The notes under the pieces are model-generated. The model searched no databases. It had not been told where the DNA came from and saw only the letters and a program-made list of their open reading frames with translations. Both the position numbers and the translations under genes were made by a program. 16,553 bases of DNA, from contig JAQVHD010000004.1 in assembly GCA_028696375.1 (NCBI GenBank), positions 1 to 16,553 on the forward strand, in the 5' to 3' direction. This DNA comes from Minisyncoccota bacterium (GTDB lineage: Bacteria; Patescibacteriota; Minisyncoccia; UBA6257; JAAZHW01). Shown here in pieces: positions 7,422 to 16,044 of the stretch; the first letter of the stretch is position 1, and the number at the start of each line of letters is the position of its first letter.

Positions 7422-8438
7422 ATGAATATTGCGCTTACATATAATCTTCGTTCCACCAAACGATTAGCTAAAAATAAAAAAGTAATTGAAAATATAGATT
7501 TCGATGACCCTAAAACCATTAAAGGCATTAAGAAGTCATTAGAAAATTTGGGGCATAAGGTTTTTTTGGTGGAAGCTGATGAAAATGCTTACCTTAAATT
7601 CAAAAGATTAAAAAATAAGATTGATCTGGTTTTTAATTATAGCGAAGGATTACATGGCCGGGATCGGGAAGCTCAAATTCCCGCCATGCTTGAAATGCTC
7701 CAAATCCCTTATACCGGCGGATCGCCCTTGTCATATGCCATTGGTTTAAACAAAACTAAAACAAAAGAAATTTTAAGTTATCATCACATTGCGACGCCCC
7801 AATGGCAAGTTTTTAAAACCGGTCGGGAAAAATTGGATCGTCGTCTAAAATTTCCTTTAATCGTGAAGCCTCAATCCGAAGGTTCCAGCAAAGGAATTTT
7901 TATTAAAAGCTTAGTCAAAAACGAAAAAGAATTAAGAAAAATTGTTCAAGAAGAAATTAATGATTATCATCAACCGATCATAGCCGAAGAATTTTTGTCA
8001 GGTCGCGAATTTACGGTGGGAGTTTTAGGCTATCCGCCTCGCGTTTTGCCCATTATAGAAGTGCGTTTTGATGAATTACCAAAAGGCATTCCTAAGTTTG
8101 ATCATTTTGAAGCCAAATGGCTTTATGATAATCCGAAATTTAAAGCCGATCCTTTGCTGTGTCCAGCGCCCATTCCTGCTCAATTAAGAAAAGAAATCGA
8201 GACGATGGTTTTAAAAGCTTTTGAAGTTTTGGAAATGGCTGATTGGGCTCGTTTTGACTTGCGCTTGGATCAACTTGGCCGGCCGAACATTTTAGAAGTT
8301 AATTGTCCGGCGGGTTTGAATCCTGATCCTAAAGAAAATTCGCGTTTTCCCCGGGCAGCTCGGGTAGCGGGTTTAAGCTTTGAACAATTATTGCAGGAAA
8401 TCATTAATTCAGCTATTAAAAGGCAGGGGATTAAATAG
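7422..8438 (+). CDS. D-alanine--D-alanine ligase-like ATP-grasp enzyme
   Basis: The 338-residue protein has the ATP-grasp fold of the D-Ala-D-Ala ligase family, which joins two D-alanines for peptidoglycan. Visible blocks are YTGG (97-100), NKTKTKEIL (110-118), the nucleotide-binding LIVKPQSEGSSKGI (146-159), AEEFLSGREFTVGV (188-201), and the metal/phosphate residues ARFDLRL (276-282) and EVNCPAG (292-298). Two points depart from classical Ddl. The N-terminal GGxSxE motif is replaced by MNIALTYNLRSTKR, and the usual LHG of the second block reads NYSEGLHGRDREAQ. The substrate could therefore be D-Ala-D-Ala or another amino acid or peptide pair, and no ddl symbol is given. It starts 3 nt after dnaJ and probably belongs to the same transcript. 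Confidence 0.82.
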   Translation: MNIALTYNLRSTKRLAKNKKVIENIDFDDPKTIKGIKKSLENLGHKVFLVEADENAYLKFKRLKNKIDLVFNYSEGLHGRDREAQIPAMLEMLQIPYTGGSPLSYAIGLNKTKTKEILSYHHIATPQWQVFKTGREKLDRRLKFPLIVKPQSEGSSKGIFIKSLVKNEKELRKIVQEEINDYHQPIIAEEFLSGREFTVGVLGYPPRVLPIIEVRFDELPKGIPKFDHFEAKWLYDNPKFKADPLLCPAPIPAQLRKEIETMVLKAFEVLEMADWARFDLRLDQLGRPNILEVNCPAGLNPDPKENSRFPRAARVAGLSFEQLLQEIINSAIKRQGIK

Positions 8439-8446
8439 AAATATTT

Positions 8447-9205
8447 ATGCTAAAAGAAAAAAGAACACCACATCGATTAGGCACAATGCGACTCGATGTG
8501 TTTTTAGTAAATAAAGGCTTTAGTGAATCAAGAAGCAAGGCGGAGGAGATTATTAAATCCGGTAAAGTAAAAGTTAATGGCAAAGTGATTAAAAAACCAT
8601 CTTTCTTGGTTAAACCAAATGCTAATATTGAAGTTGAATCAGCAGCCCCTTCCTATGTAAGTCGCGGCGGCGAAAAATTAGCCGAGGCACTTAAAATTTT
8701 TCAGATTGATATTAAAAATAAAACCTGTTTAGATATTGGTGCTTCAACTGGAGGATTTACTGATTGTCTTTTAAAAAATGGAGCCAAACTGGTTTATGCT
8801 GTTGACGTGGGTAAAAACCAGCTTCACCCGTCACTCAGAAAAAACGAGCACGTTGTTTCTTTTGAAGAAACAGATATCAGAAATTTTTCTTTACCCAAAA
8901 ACACAAAAGTTGATTTTGTTTGCGTTGATGTTAGTTTTATATCAGTTATTCCTATTGTGAAATTGATAAAAAAATTTTTAAAGCCGGGTGGCGAAGCGGT
9001 CATATTAATTAAACCTCAATTTGAAGTGGGGAGAGGGAATTTAAATAAAAGAGGCGTAGTGAAAAATCCTTTAAAATCTCAGCAGGCAGTAGAAGAAATT
9101 CTCAAGATTGTGCAGCGGGAAGGCTATCGGATTAAAGGCCTGGCCGTCTCCAGTCTTAAAGGAAAAGCAGGCAATCAAGAGATTCTTCTTTATTTAAAAG
9201 CGTGA
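8447..9205 (+). CDS. tlyA: TlyA family rRNA methyltransferase (S4 domain plus FtsJ-like methylase)
   Basis: TlyA-type enzymes 2'-O-methylate ribosomal RNA (C1409 of 16S, and in some species C1920 of 23S); some members are also called hemolysins. An S4 RNA-binding domain (about 14-73, RLDVFLVNKGFSESRSKAEE) leads through YVSRGGEKL into a Rossmann methylase. That domain has the SAM motif DIGASTGGFTD (96-106) and a K-D-K-E set: K77, D161, K189 and E245. The first ATG (8447) adds 13 residues (MLKEKRTPHRLGT) before the usual TlyA beginning MRLDVFL. ATG 8486 is therefore an equally good start and would give 239 residues; neither has a Shine-Dalgarno. The gene ends in UGA. The 8-nt gap after the ATP-grasp gene suggests it closes the heat-shock operon. 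Whether it acts on 16S, 23S or both is not visible. Confidence 0.9.
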   Translation: MLKEKRTPHRLGTMRLDVFLVNKGFSESRSKAEEIIKSGKVKVNGKVIKKPSFLVKPNANIEVESAAPSYVSRGGEKLAEALKIFQIDIKNKTCLDIGASTGGFTDCLLKNGAKLVYAVDVGKNQLHPSLRKNEHVVSFEETDIRNFSLPKNTKVDFVCVDVSFISVIPIVKLIKKFLKPGGEAVILIKPQFEVGRGNLNKRGVVKNPLKSQQAVEEILKIVQREGYRIKGLAVSSLKGKAGNQEILLYLKA

Positions 9206-9216
9206 TAAAATAAGGC

Positions 9217-9231
9217 AAAAAGGAGCTTTTT
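9217..9231 (+). terminator. Weak AT-rich stem after tlyA, possible terminator
   Basis: AAAAAG-GAG-CTTTTT forms a 6-bp stem ending in T residues, 11 nt after the tlyA stop. It is short and has only one G-C pair, so termination here is doubtful. It is the only candidate before the next promoter at 9248. Confidence 0.25.
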
Positions 9232-9247
9232 CAAACAGGCTTTTGAC

Positions 9248-9276
9248 TTGACTTTTATATTTTTATATGCTATAAT
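9248..9276 (+). promoter_or_regulatory. Extended -10 promoter of the coiled-coil gene pair
   Basis: TTGACT (9248-9253), a 17-bp spacer and TATAAT (9271-9276) preceded by TGC form a strong extended -10 promoter. A second TTGACT overlaps at 9243-9248. The transcript should start near 9283, giving a leader of about 85 nt before the ATG at 9368. No CIRCE is present, so this unit is not under obvious HrcA control. Confidence 0.8.
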
Positions 9277-9367
9277 AAAAGTATAGGGGTTAAAAAGGAA
9301 TAGATTAGATTTTGCTTAATTTTAAATTTGAAATTATAATATAAATAAGTCGATAAAAAACAAAAAT

Positions 9368-10690
9368 ATGAGCACACCAGAAGCTAAAAAAACACCTTCA
9401 GTCGAAAGTAAAGAAGCAGGTGCTCCGTCATCCAAGACAGGAACGACACCTGTGTTTCGGATTGATGAAATTTTAACCAAAGCCGGTCGCGGTTTATTTG
9501 AGAAAATTTCTGATACTGGCAAAAGCCTCGCCCACGATCTTTATGAAGGGGCTTATAAATCGCCGGGCATCAACCGATTAGTTGGAAAAATGGAAATTGC
9601 TTATAATCAATTCCGCGGCGATAAATACGAAAAGAAAGCGGCTAAATTTAAAAATAAATTAGATGGGGTTGATGTTAAAATCAATGCCTTTCAACAAGCC
9701 AAGGAAAATCTTCTCGGTGTGATAAAAGATTTGAAGGAGCAAAACATTCCAGCGGCTACAGCATTGGAATTAAAAATTAAAGATATTGAAAAACAACTGA
9801 ATAAATTAGCCAATAAACGAGATAAGATCCAAACTAAATTTGAAGAGAAAGAAGACAGAAGGAATTTACGAATTAATAAGAGAGATCAAATCGCCAATAG
9901 ATTAATAGAATATTATGAAAATAAACTTGAACCTTTCGAGAAGAAATTAGAGGAATTGAGGAAGGAGCAAGATCACATCGATTTATTAATGATGGCCACT
10001 GAGGTAAAGCATAAAAATCGCGAAGCTAATTTAGCCAAATTGCAAAATAAGCTCGATCTTACTATTGAAAATTATAAGCGGATTGGAATGTCGGAAAGAA
10101 AAATTAAAAAAGACCCAGTGGTGAAGGCTATTAATGAACAGATCTTTAATGCCCGTAAGGAAATGCAATTGGAAAATCAAAAATTACAATTAACAAAGGA
10201 TAAATTAGATGCGAAGATTGCTAAAGTGGATGCCAAAGCCAATCCTTATCGAGACAGACGAGAAGAATTTGTAAGAGTCACAAAGTTACGTCCAATTGAA
10301 TTTAATGTTCCCGGCAGAGAAAAAGGAAAGCCGCACGAAGGCAAAGAAGAAATAAAAACCCATGAGCGTAAAGAGACAGAAGTAGAAAAAACAGAAGTTC
10401 GACCTGAAGCCGAAGAAGAAACGGAAGTAATAATTGAAGAGGAAATAGAAAAATTACCATTAGCTGCTTATTTGGCCACCATCAATGATTACTTATTAAA
10501 AAAACATGATAAAACTTATGTCATTAATGCAAAAGATTTCTATAGCCAAACACGATTGACTCGTTACGACAAAATGGAAGTGGCCGATTTTAGAAAAATT
10601 CTGTTACAGTATGCTAAATTCAGAAGAATTCCAGCAGAAAAAGTAAATATTTACGACAAAGCTGTTCATAAGCTTTTCGAAAAAAAATAA
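9368..10690 (+). CDS. Charged coiled-coil protein of unknown function
   Basis: I do not recognise this 440-residue, Lys/Glu-rich protein. It has four parts. Residues 1-30 are a low-complexity Ser/Thr/Pro/Ala head. Residues 30-83 carry amphipathic helices (FRIDEILTKAGRGLFEKI). Residues 84-290 are a long helical, coiled-coil-like stretch with leucine heptads (KKLEELRKEQ, QLENQKLQL). A polar linker (about 315-360) runs from Lys/Glu-rich to almost purely acidic. The last ~80 residues (361-440) look like a separate folded helical domain containing YDKMEVADFRKILLQYAKF. No signal peptide or membrane span is seen, so it is likely cytoplasmic. It has its own promoter and sits 26 nt before a second helical gene; the two probably form a transcription unit closed by the terminator at 11040. 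The architecture suggests a scaffold, filament or nucleoid role, but that is speculation. Confidence 0.85.
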   Translation: MSTPEAKKTPSVESKEAGAPSSKTGTTPVFRIDEILTKAGRGLFEKISDTGKSLAHDLYEGAYKSPGINRLVGKMEIAYNQFRGDKYEKKAAKFKNKLDGVDVKINAFQQAKENLLGVIKDLKEQNIPAATALELKIKDIEKQLNKLANKRDKIQTKFEEKEDRRNLRINKRDQIANRLIEYYENKLEPFEKKLEELRKEQDHIDLLMMATEVKHKNREANLAKLQNKLDLTIENYKRIGMSERKIKKDPVVKAINEQIFNARKEMQLENQKLQLTKDKLDAKIAKVDAKANPYRDRREEFVRVTKLRPIEFNVPGREKGKPHEGKEEIKTHERKETEVEKTEVRPEAEEETEVIIEEEIEKLPLAAYLATINDYLLKKHDKTYVINAKDFYSQTRLTRYDKMEVADFRKILLQYAKFRRIPAEKVNIYDKAVHKLFEKK

Positions 10691-10716
10691 TAGTCGGTGG
10701 TAATTAAATCAAAAAT

Positions 10717-11022
10717 ATGACCAATAATCAAACTCAAGATGATAAAGAGAAAGAATTACAAGGAGAATTAAAAGATATTTTAACACAAGCAAAAGAGATT
10801 AATGAGGATATTAAAAAAGATCGCGAAGGCTTAGATGAAGAATTAAAGCAAATTGATGAGCAGAGCGATCAACTCGTTGGCGAAATGGAGGGCTTACTTA
10901 AGGATATAGATCAGGCTGAGGAAGATGCAGAAGCAGAATTAGACAAACTTATTTTAGAAGAAGCAGAAGATCTAGCGGCAACAGATAAAGAGATAGAGGA
11001 AATTTTAAACGAAGAAGAATAA
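10717..11022 (+). CDS. Small, very acidic helical protein of unknown function
   Basis: This 101-residue protein has 38 Asp/Glu against 11 Lys/Arg and no Cys, Trp, Tyr, Phe or His. It reads as one or two long amphipathic helices with heptad-like Leu/Ile spacing (ELKDILTQAKEI, ELKQIDEQSDQL, EMEGLLKDIDQA) and an acidic tail. It has no membrane span. The start at 10717 has the AAAAATATG context shared with dnaK, hrcA and the preceding gene. It lies 26 nt after the coiled-coil gene and 17 nt before a strong terminator, so it is the last gene of that unit. Its opposite charge suggests it could pair with the basic helical region of the upstream protein. That is inference; I know no family for it. 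Confidence 0.75.
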   Translation: MTNNQTQDDKEKELQGELKDILTQAKEINEDIKKDREGLDEELKQIDEQSDQLVGEMEGLLKDIDQAEEDAEAELDKLILEEAEDLAATDKEIEEILNEEE

Positions 11023-11039
11023 GAATAAATATCATGTTA

Positions 11040-11076
11040 AGGAGGCCCCGCCATAAATGGCGGGGCCTCCTCTTTT
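11040..11076 (+). terminator. Strong GC-rich intrinsic terminator
   Basis: AGGAGGCCCCGCCAT (11040-11054) pairs perfectly with 11057-11071, giving a stem of about 14 bp with a loop centred on TAAA. It is followed by CTTTTGTTTTT. The stem is far richer in GC than its surroundings. It ends the coiled-coil gene pair and isolates rmuC. Any start codon for rmuC before it (such as ATG 11034) can be ruled out. Confidence 0.93.
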
Positions 11077-11101
11077 GTTTTTCATTATTTCTATTTATAA
11101 T
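11075..11101 (+). promoter_or_regulatory. Candidate promoter of rmuC-aspS
   Basis: TATAAT at 11096-11101 is a perfect -10 box. The -35 match is poor (TTGTTT at 11075 with short spacing, or TTTTGT at 11073 with 17 bp). It lies just after the terminator and only 7 nt before the rmuC ATG, so the mRNA would be leaderless or nearly so. Confidence 0.5.
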
Positions 11102-11108
11102 AAAAACA

Positions 11109-12179
11109 ATGAACACTTTATTAATTATTCTTATCATTGTTTTAGTAATTGCCCTAATTATTCTTAGTGTTTCTTTAATTTCTTTACGAAAGCGCTTGGC
11201 CCAACCGTTAACCAACGACTCTTCTTTGTTGATGCTCCAAAACCAGATTAATCAAATCAATCACACCTTAGATGCCAAACTTGCCGAATCCGGTCAGGTT
11301 TTAAGAGAACAAATGAGCGAAAGCTCCAGGCTAATAAAAGAAATTACTCAAGAGTTGACTAAAGTAGGAGAAGGTCAAAAACAGGTTTTCGATTTGGCCA
11401 AACAATTAGATCAACTTCAGGACATTTTAAAAAACCCAAAACATCGAGGTGTGCTGGGAGAGTATTATTTAGAAGTAACTCTTGAAAACTTTTTACCAGC
11501 CGGTTCTTATCAGATGCAATACGAATTAGGCAAAGATGAAAATGGTCAAAAGTTAATCGTGGATGCAGTGATTTTTGTTAAAGATAAAATTATTCCGATT
11601 GATTCTAAGTTTTCGCTTGAAAATTATAATCGTTTAATTGCCGAAAAAGATCCGGTTCGTCGGAAAGAATTGGAGAAAGCAGTTTATAATGATCTAAAAA
11701 CACGCATTAACGAAACGGCCAAATATATTCAACCCAAAAAGGGGACTATGGATTTCGCTTTTATGTTTATTCCTTCGGAAGCCTTATACTATGATTTATT
11801 AATTAATAAAGTGGGGAGTTTGGAATCCAATACACGCGATTTAATTGAATATGCGGTTGGAGAAAAAAGAGTATTAATTGTTTCAGCAACAACATTTGCA
11901 GCTTATCTGCAAACTGTGCTCCAAGGATTAAGAGCATTTCAAATTGAAGAATCCGCCAAAGAAATCGTCAAAAAAGTTTCTGAATTAGCCAAACACTTAG
12001 CCAACTACGAACTTTATATGCAAAAATTAGGAAATAATTTATCAACAACGGTTAATGCTTATAATACAGCCCAAAAAGAATTGAGTAAAATCGATAAAGA
12101 TATTTTAAAGATTTCTGGCGATAGTTTTATAAAAGAGGAAACAGCCTTGATTGCTCCGCCAGAAATCGAAGAAAAATAA
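11109..12179 (+). CDS. rmuC: RmuC family protein (membrane-anchored DNA recombination/nuclease-like)
   Basis: RmuC proteins limit rearrangements at inverted repeats and carry a PD-(D/E)XK nuclease-like core. From ATG 11109 the 356-residue product begins with a single membrane anchor (residues 2-25, LLIILIIVLVIALIIL). A coiled-coil stretch (about 40-105) leads into the RmuC domain: HRGVLGEYYLE (112-122, with E118), VDAVIF (D152) and IPIDSKF (D165, K167), the expected active-site pattern. A longer reading from ATG 11034 would add 25 residues encoded by the terminator hairpin (LRRPRHKWRG), so I reject it. The gene is 3 nt before aspS and probably co-transcribed with it. Nuclease activity is inferred from fold motifs only. 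Confidence 0.9.
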   Translation: MNTLLIILIIVLVIALIILSVSLISLRKRLAQPLTNDSSLLMLQNQINQINHTLDAKLAESGQVLREQMSESSRLIKEITQELTKVGEGQKQVFDLAKQLDQLQDILKNPKHRGVLGEYYLEVTLENFLPAGSYQMQYELGKDENGQKLIVDAVIFVKDKIIPIDSKFSLENYNRLIAEKDPVRRKELEKAVYNDLKTRINETAKYIQPKKGTMDFAFMFIPSEALYYDLLINKVGSLESNTRDLIEYAVGEKRVLIVSATTFAAYLQTVLQGLRAFQIEESAKEIVKKVSELAKHLANYELYMQKLGNNLSTTVNAYNTAQKELSKIDKDILKISGDSFIKEETALIAPPEIEEK

Positions 12180-12182
12180 ATT

Positions 12183-13595
12183 ATGGAAAGAATTTTTATC
12201 AATCAATTAAAAAATTATCTCGGTCAGGAAGTGTTGCTGAAGGGTTGGGTGGATACTCGTCGCGATCACGGTAAATTAATTTTTATTGATTTAAGAGATA
12301 AAACCGGATTAGTTCAGGTAGTATTTTCGCCCAATTCTTCAACTTATGAAAAAGCCAAAGAACTAAGAGGAGAATGGGTGGTGGCTATCCAGGGAAAAGT
12401 GAACGAAAGGCCAAAGGGGATGGAAAATCCGAAAATAGAAACGGGTAATTTAGAAGTTGAAGCCCTTGATCTAACCATTTTAAATAAAAGTCAGAATTTG
12501 CCTATTAGTATTGACACAGATGGTTATGAAATTGGCGAGGAGCATCGTTTGAGATATCGTTATTTAGATTTGCGGCGTCAGCGATTGCAAAAAAATCTTC
12601 GCAAACGCCACGAAGTAATTTTATTCATGCGTAATTATCTAACCGAAAGAGGATTTGTTGAAATCGAGACGCCTATTTTAACCAAATCCACTCCTGAAGG
12701 AGCGCGTGATTATGTTGTGCCATCTCGATTATATCATGGAAAATTTTATGCCTTGCCGCAATCACCGCAACAATATAAGCAACTTTTAATGGTGGCTGGT
12801 TTTGAACGCTATTTTCAGATTGCTCGTTGTTTTCGCGATGAGGACACACGCGGCGATCGACAACCCGAATTTACTCAACTCGATTTGGAAATGAGTTTTC
12901 CAAGCGAAGAAGAGATTTTAGATTTAATAGAGGGTCTTTATACTAAGATTGTTGAAAATTTATTTCCAGAGAAAAGTCTTACTTTTAAACCATTTCCACG
13001 CTTAAATTATCAAGAAGTAATGGAAAAATACCAAAGTGATAAGCCCGATTTAAGAAAAGACAAAAATAATCCCAACGAATTAGCTTTTGCTTTTGTGGTT
13101 AATTTTCCAATGTTTGAATGGAAGGAAACAGAAAAGAGATGGGATGCAGTTCATCATCCTTTTACCAAGACTCAAAACCCCCAAAACTTACCCGAAGAAG
13201 AATTTACGAAATATTTAGAGGAAAATCCTGATAAAATTTTGGCTCATCAATATGATTTAGTTTGCAATGGCTGCGAATTGGGAGGGGGATCCATCCGAGA
13301 ACATAATCCGCGTATCCTTCAAAAAGTCTTTGAAATTATGGGTAATAAACCAGAAGAAATTAAAGAAAAGTTCGGTCATATGATCGAAGCATTTGAATAT
13401 GGCGTGCCTCCTCATGGAGGAATTGCTACAGGAATTGATCGGCTCATTATGATTTTAATGAATGAACCAAGTATTCGGGAAACGATCGCTTTTCCTAAAA
13501 CGGGCGATGGCCGTGATCTCATGATGAATGCTCCATCAGAAATAGATAAGAATCAATTAAAGGAATTAGGGATAGAAATAAAAAAAATAAAGTAA
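12183..13595 (+). CDS. aspS: Aspartyl-tRNA synthetase, bacterial type lacking the GAD insertion domain
   Basis: This class II synthetase charges tRNA-Asp. An N-terminal OB-fold anticodon-binding domain (about 1-100, WVDTRRDHGKLIFIDLRD) is followed by the catalytic core. Motif 1 is FVEIETPIL (158-166), motif 2 is RCFRDED with PEFTQLD (215-234) and motif 3 is GGIATGIDRL (412-421). SDKPDLR at 285-291 and the C-terminal DLMMNAPS mark the bacterial type. Bacterial AspRS is usually about 590 residues with a GAD domain inserted after SDKPDLR. Here the chain passes in about eight residues to AFAFVVNFPMFEW (301-313), so the 470-residue enzyme lacks the insert. His29 in RRDHG matches the residue linked to non-discriminating AspRS, which also charges tRNA-Asn; discriminating enzymes such as E. 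coli's have Leu there. Confidence 0.95.
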   Translation: MERIFINQLKNYLGQEVLLKGWVDTRRDHGKLIFIDLRDKTGLVQVVFSPNSSTYEKAKELRGEWVVAIQGKVNERPKGMENPKIETGNLEVEALDLTILNKSQNLPISIDTDGYEIGEEHRLRYRYLDLRRQRLQKNLRKRHEVILFMRNYLTERGFVEIETPILTKSTPEGARDYVVPSRLYHGKFYALPQSPQQYKQLLMVAGFERYFQIARCFRDEDTRGDRQPEFTQLDLEMSFPSEEEILDLIEGLYTKIVENLFPEKSLTFKPFPRLNYQEVMEKYQSDKPDLRKDKNNPNELAFAFVVNFPMFEWKETEKRWDAVHHPFTKTQNPQNLPEEEFTKYLEENPDKILAHQYDLVCNGCELGGGSIREHNPRILQKVFEIMGNKPEEIKEKFGHMIEAFEYGVPPHGGIATGIDRLIMILMNEPSIRETIAFPKTGDGRDLMMNAPSEIDKNQLKELGIEIKKIK

Positions 13596-13612
13596 GTTTC
13601 AAAATTTTGAGG

Positions 13613-13656
13613 AAGCAGCAGCGGTTTTTCGAAAGAAAAACCGCTGCTGCTTTTAT
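13613..13656 (+). terminator. Intrinsic terminator after aspS
   Basis: An 18-bp perfect stem (13613-13630 with 13635-13652) is closed by a GAAA tetraloop and followed by TTTATT. It lies 17 nt after the aspS stop. The stem combines a GC-rich outer part (GCAGCAGCGG) with TTTTTC/GAAAAA at the loop. It ends the rmuC-aspS unit. Confidence 0.88.
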
Positions 13657-13674
13657 TCATTAGGCCAATCATCA

Positions 13675-13693
13675 GCCATAAAATTTTTATGGC
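13675..13693. repeat. Short perfect palindrome in the aspS-gyrB gap
   Basis: GCCATAAAA and TTTTATGGC flank a single T, giving 9-bp arms. As RNA it could only form a short stem with an A/T loop, and no T-run follows. It may be a protein-binding site or chance in AT-rich DNA. Confidence 0.4.
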
Positions 13694-13746
13694 AAACTTA
13701 TAGCCAATCGCAATTATTTTTTAAAATTCATAATTTGTATGTTTAA

Positions 13747-15825
<2,079 letters not shown>

Positions 15826-15855
15826 CATTTAAATCTTAATATTTTAAGTAAATTT

Positions 15856-16041
15856 ATGTTCGCAAAAATCAAACAATATTTTAAAGAAGTTAAGCAAGAA
15901 TTTAAACACGTCAATTGGCTGACAAAAAAGGAGGCAATGAAGTATACATTAATGGTAATTGGCTTCTCGGTGGTAATGTCAGCTTTTTTGGGTCTTTGCG
16001 ATTTTGCATTTATGCAACTCTTAAGTAAGATTATTCTCTAG
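15856..16041 (+). CDS. secE: Preprotein translocase subunit SecE
   Basis: SecE is the small clamp subunit of the SecYEG protein-export channel in the cytoplasmic membrane. At 61 residues it is the single-span form. An amphipathic N-terminal helix with the family motif EFKHVNWLTKKEA (15-27) is followed by one membrane span (about 31-55, TLMVIGFSVVMSAFLGL). It is followed after 3 nt by nusG, the usual secE-nusG order, which confirms the call despite the short length. There is no clear Shine-Dalgarno. Confidence 0.95.
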   Translation: MFAKIKQYFKEVKQEFKHVNWLTKKEAMKYTLMVIGFSVVMSAFLGLCDFAFMQLLSKIIL

Positions 16042-16044
16042 ACT

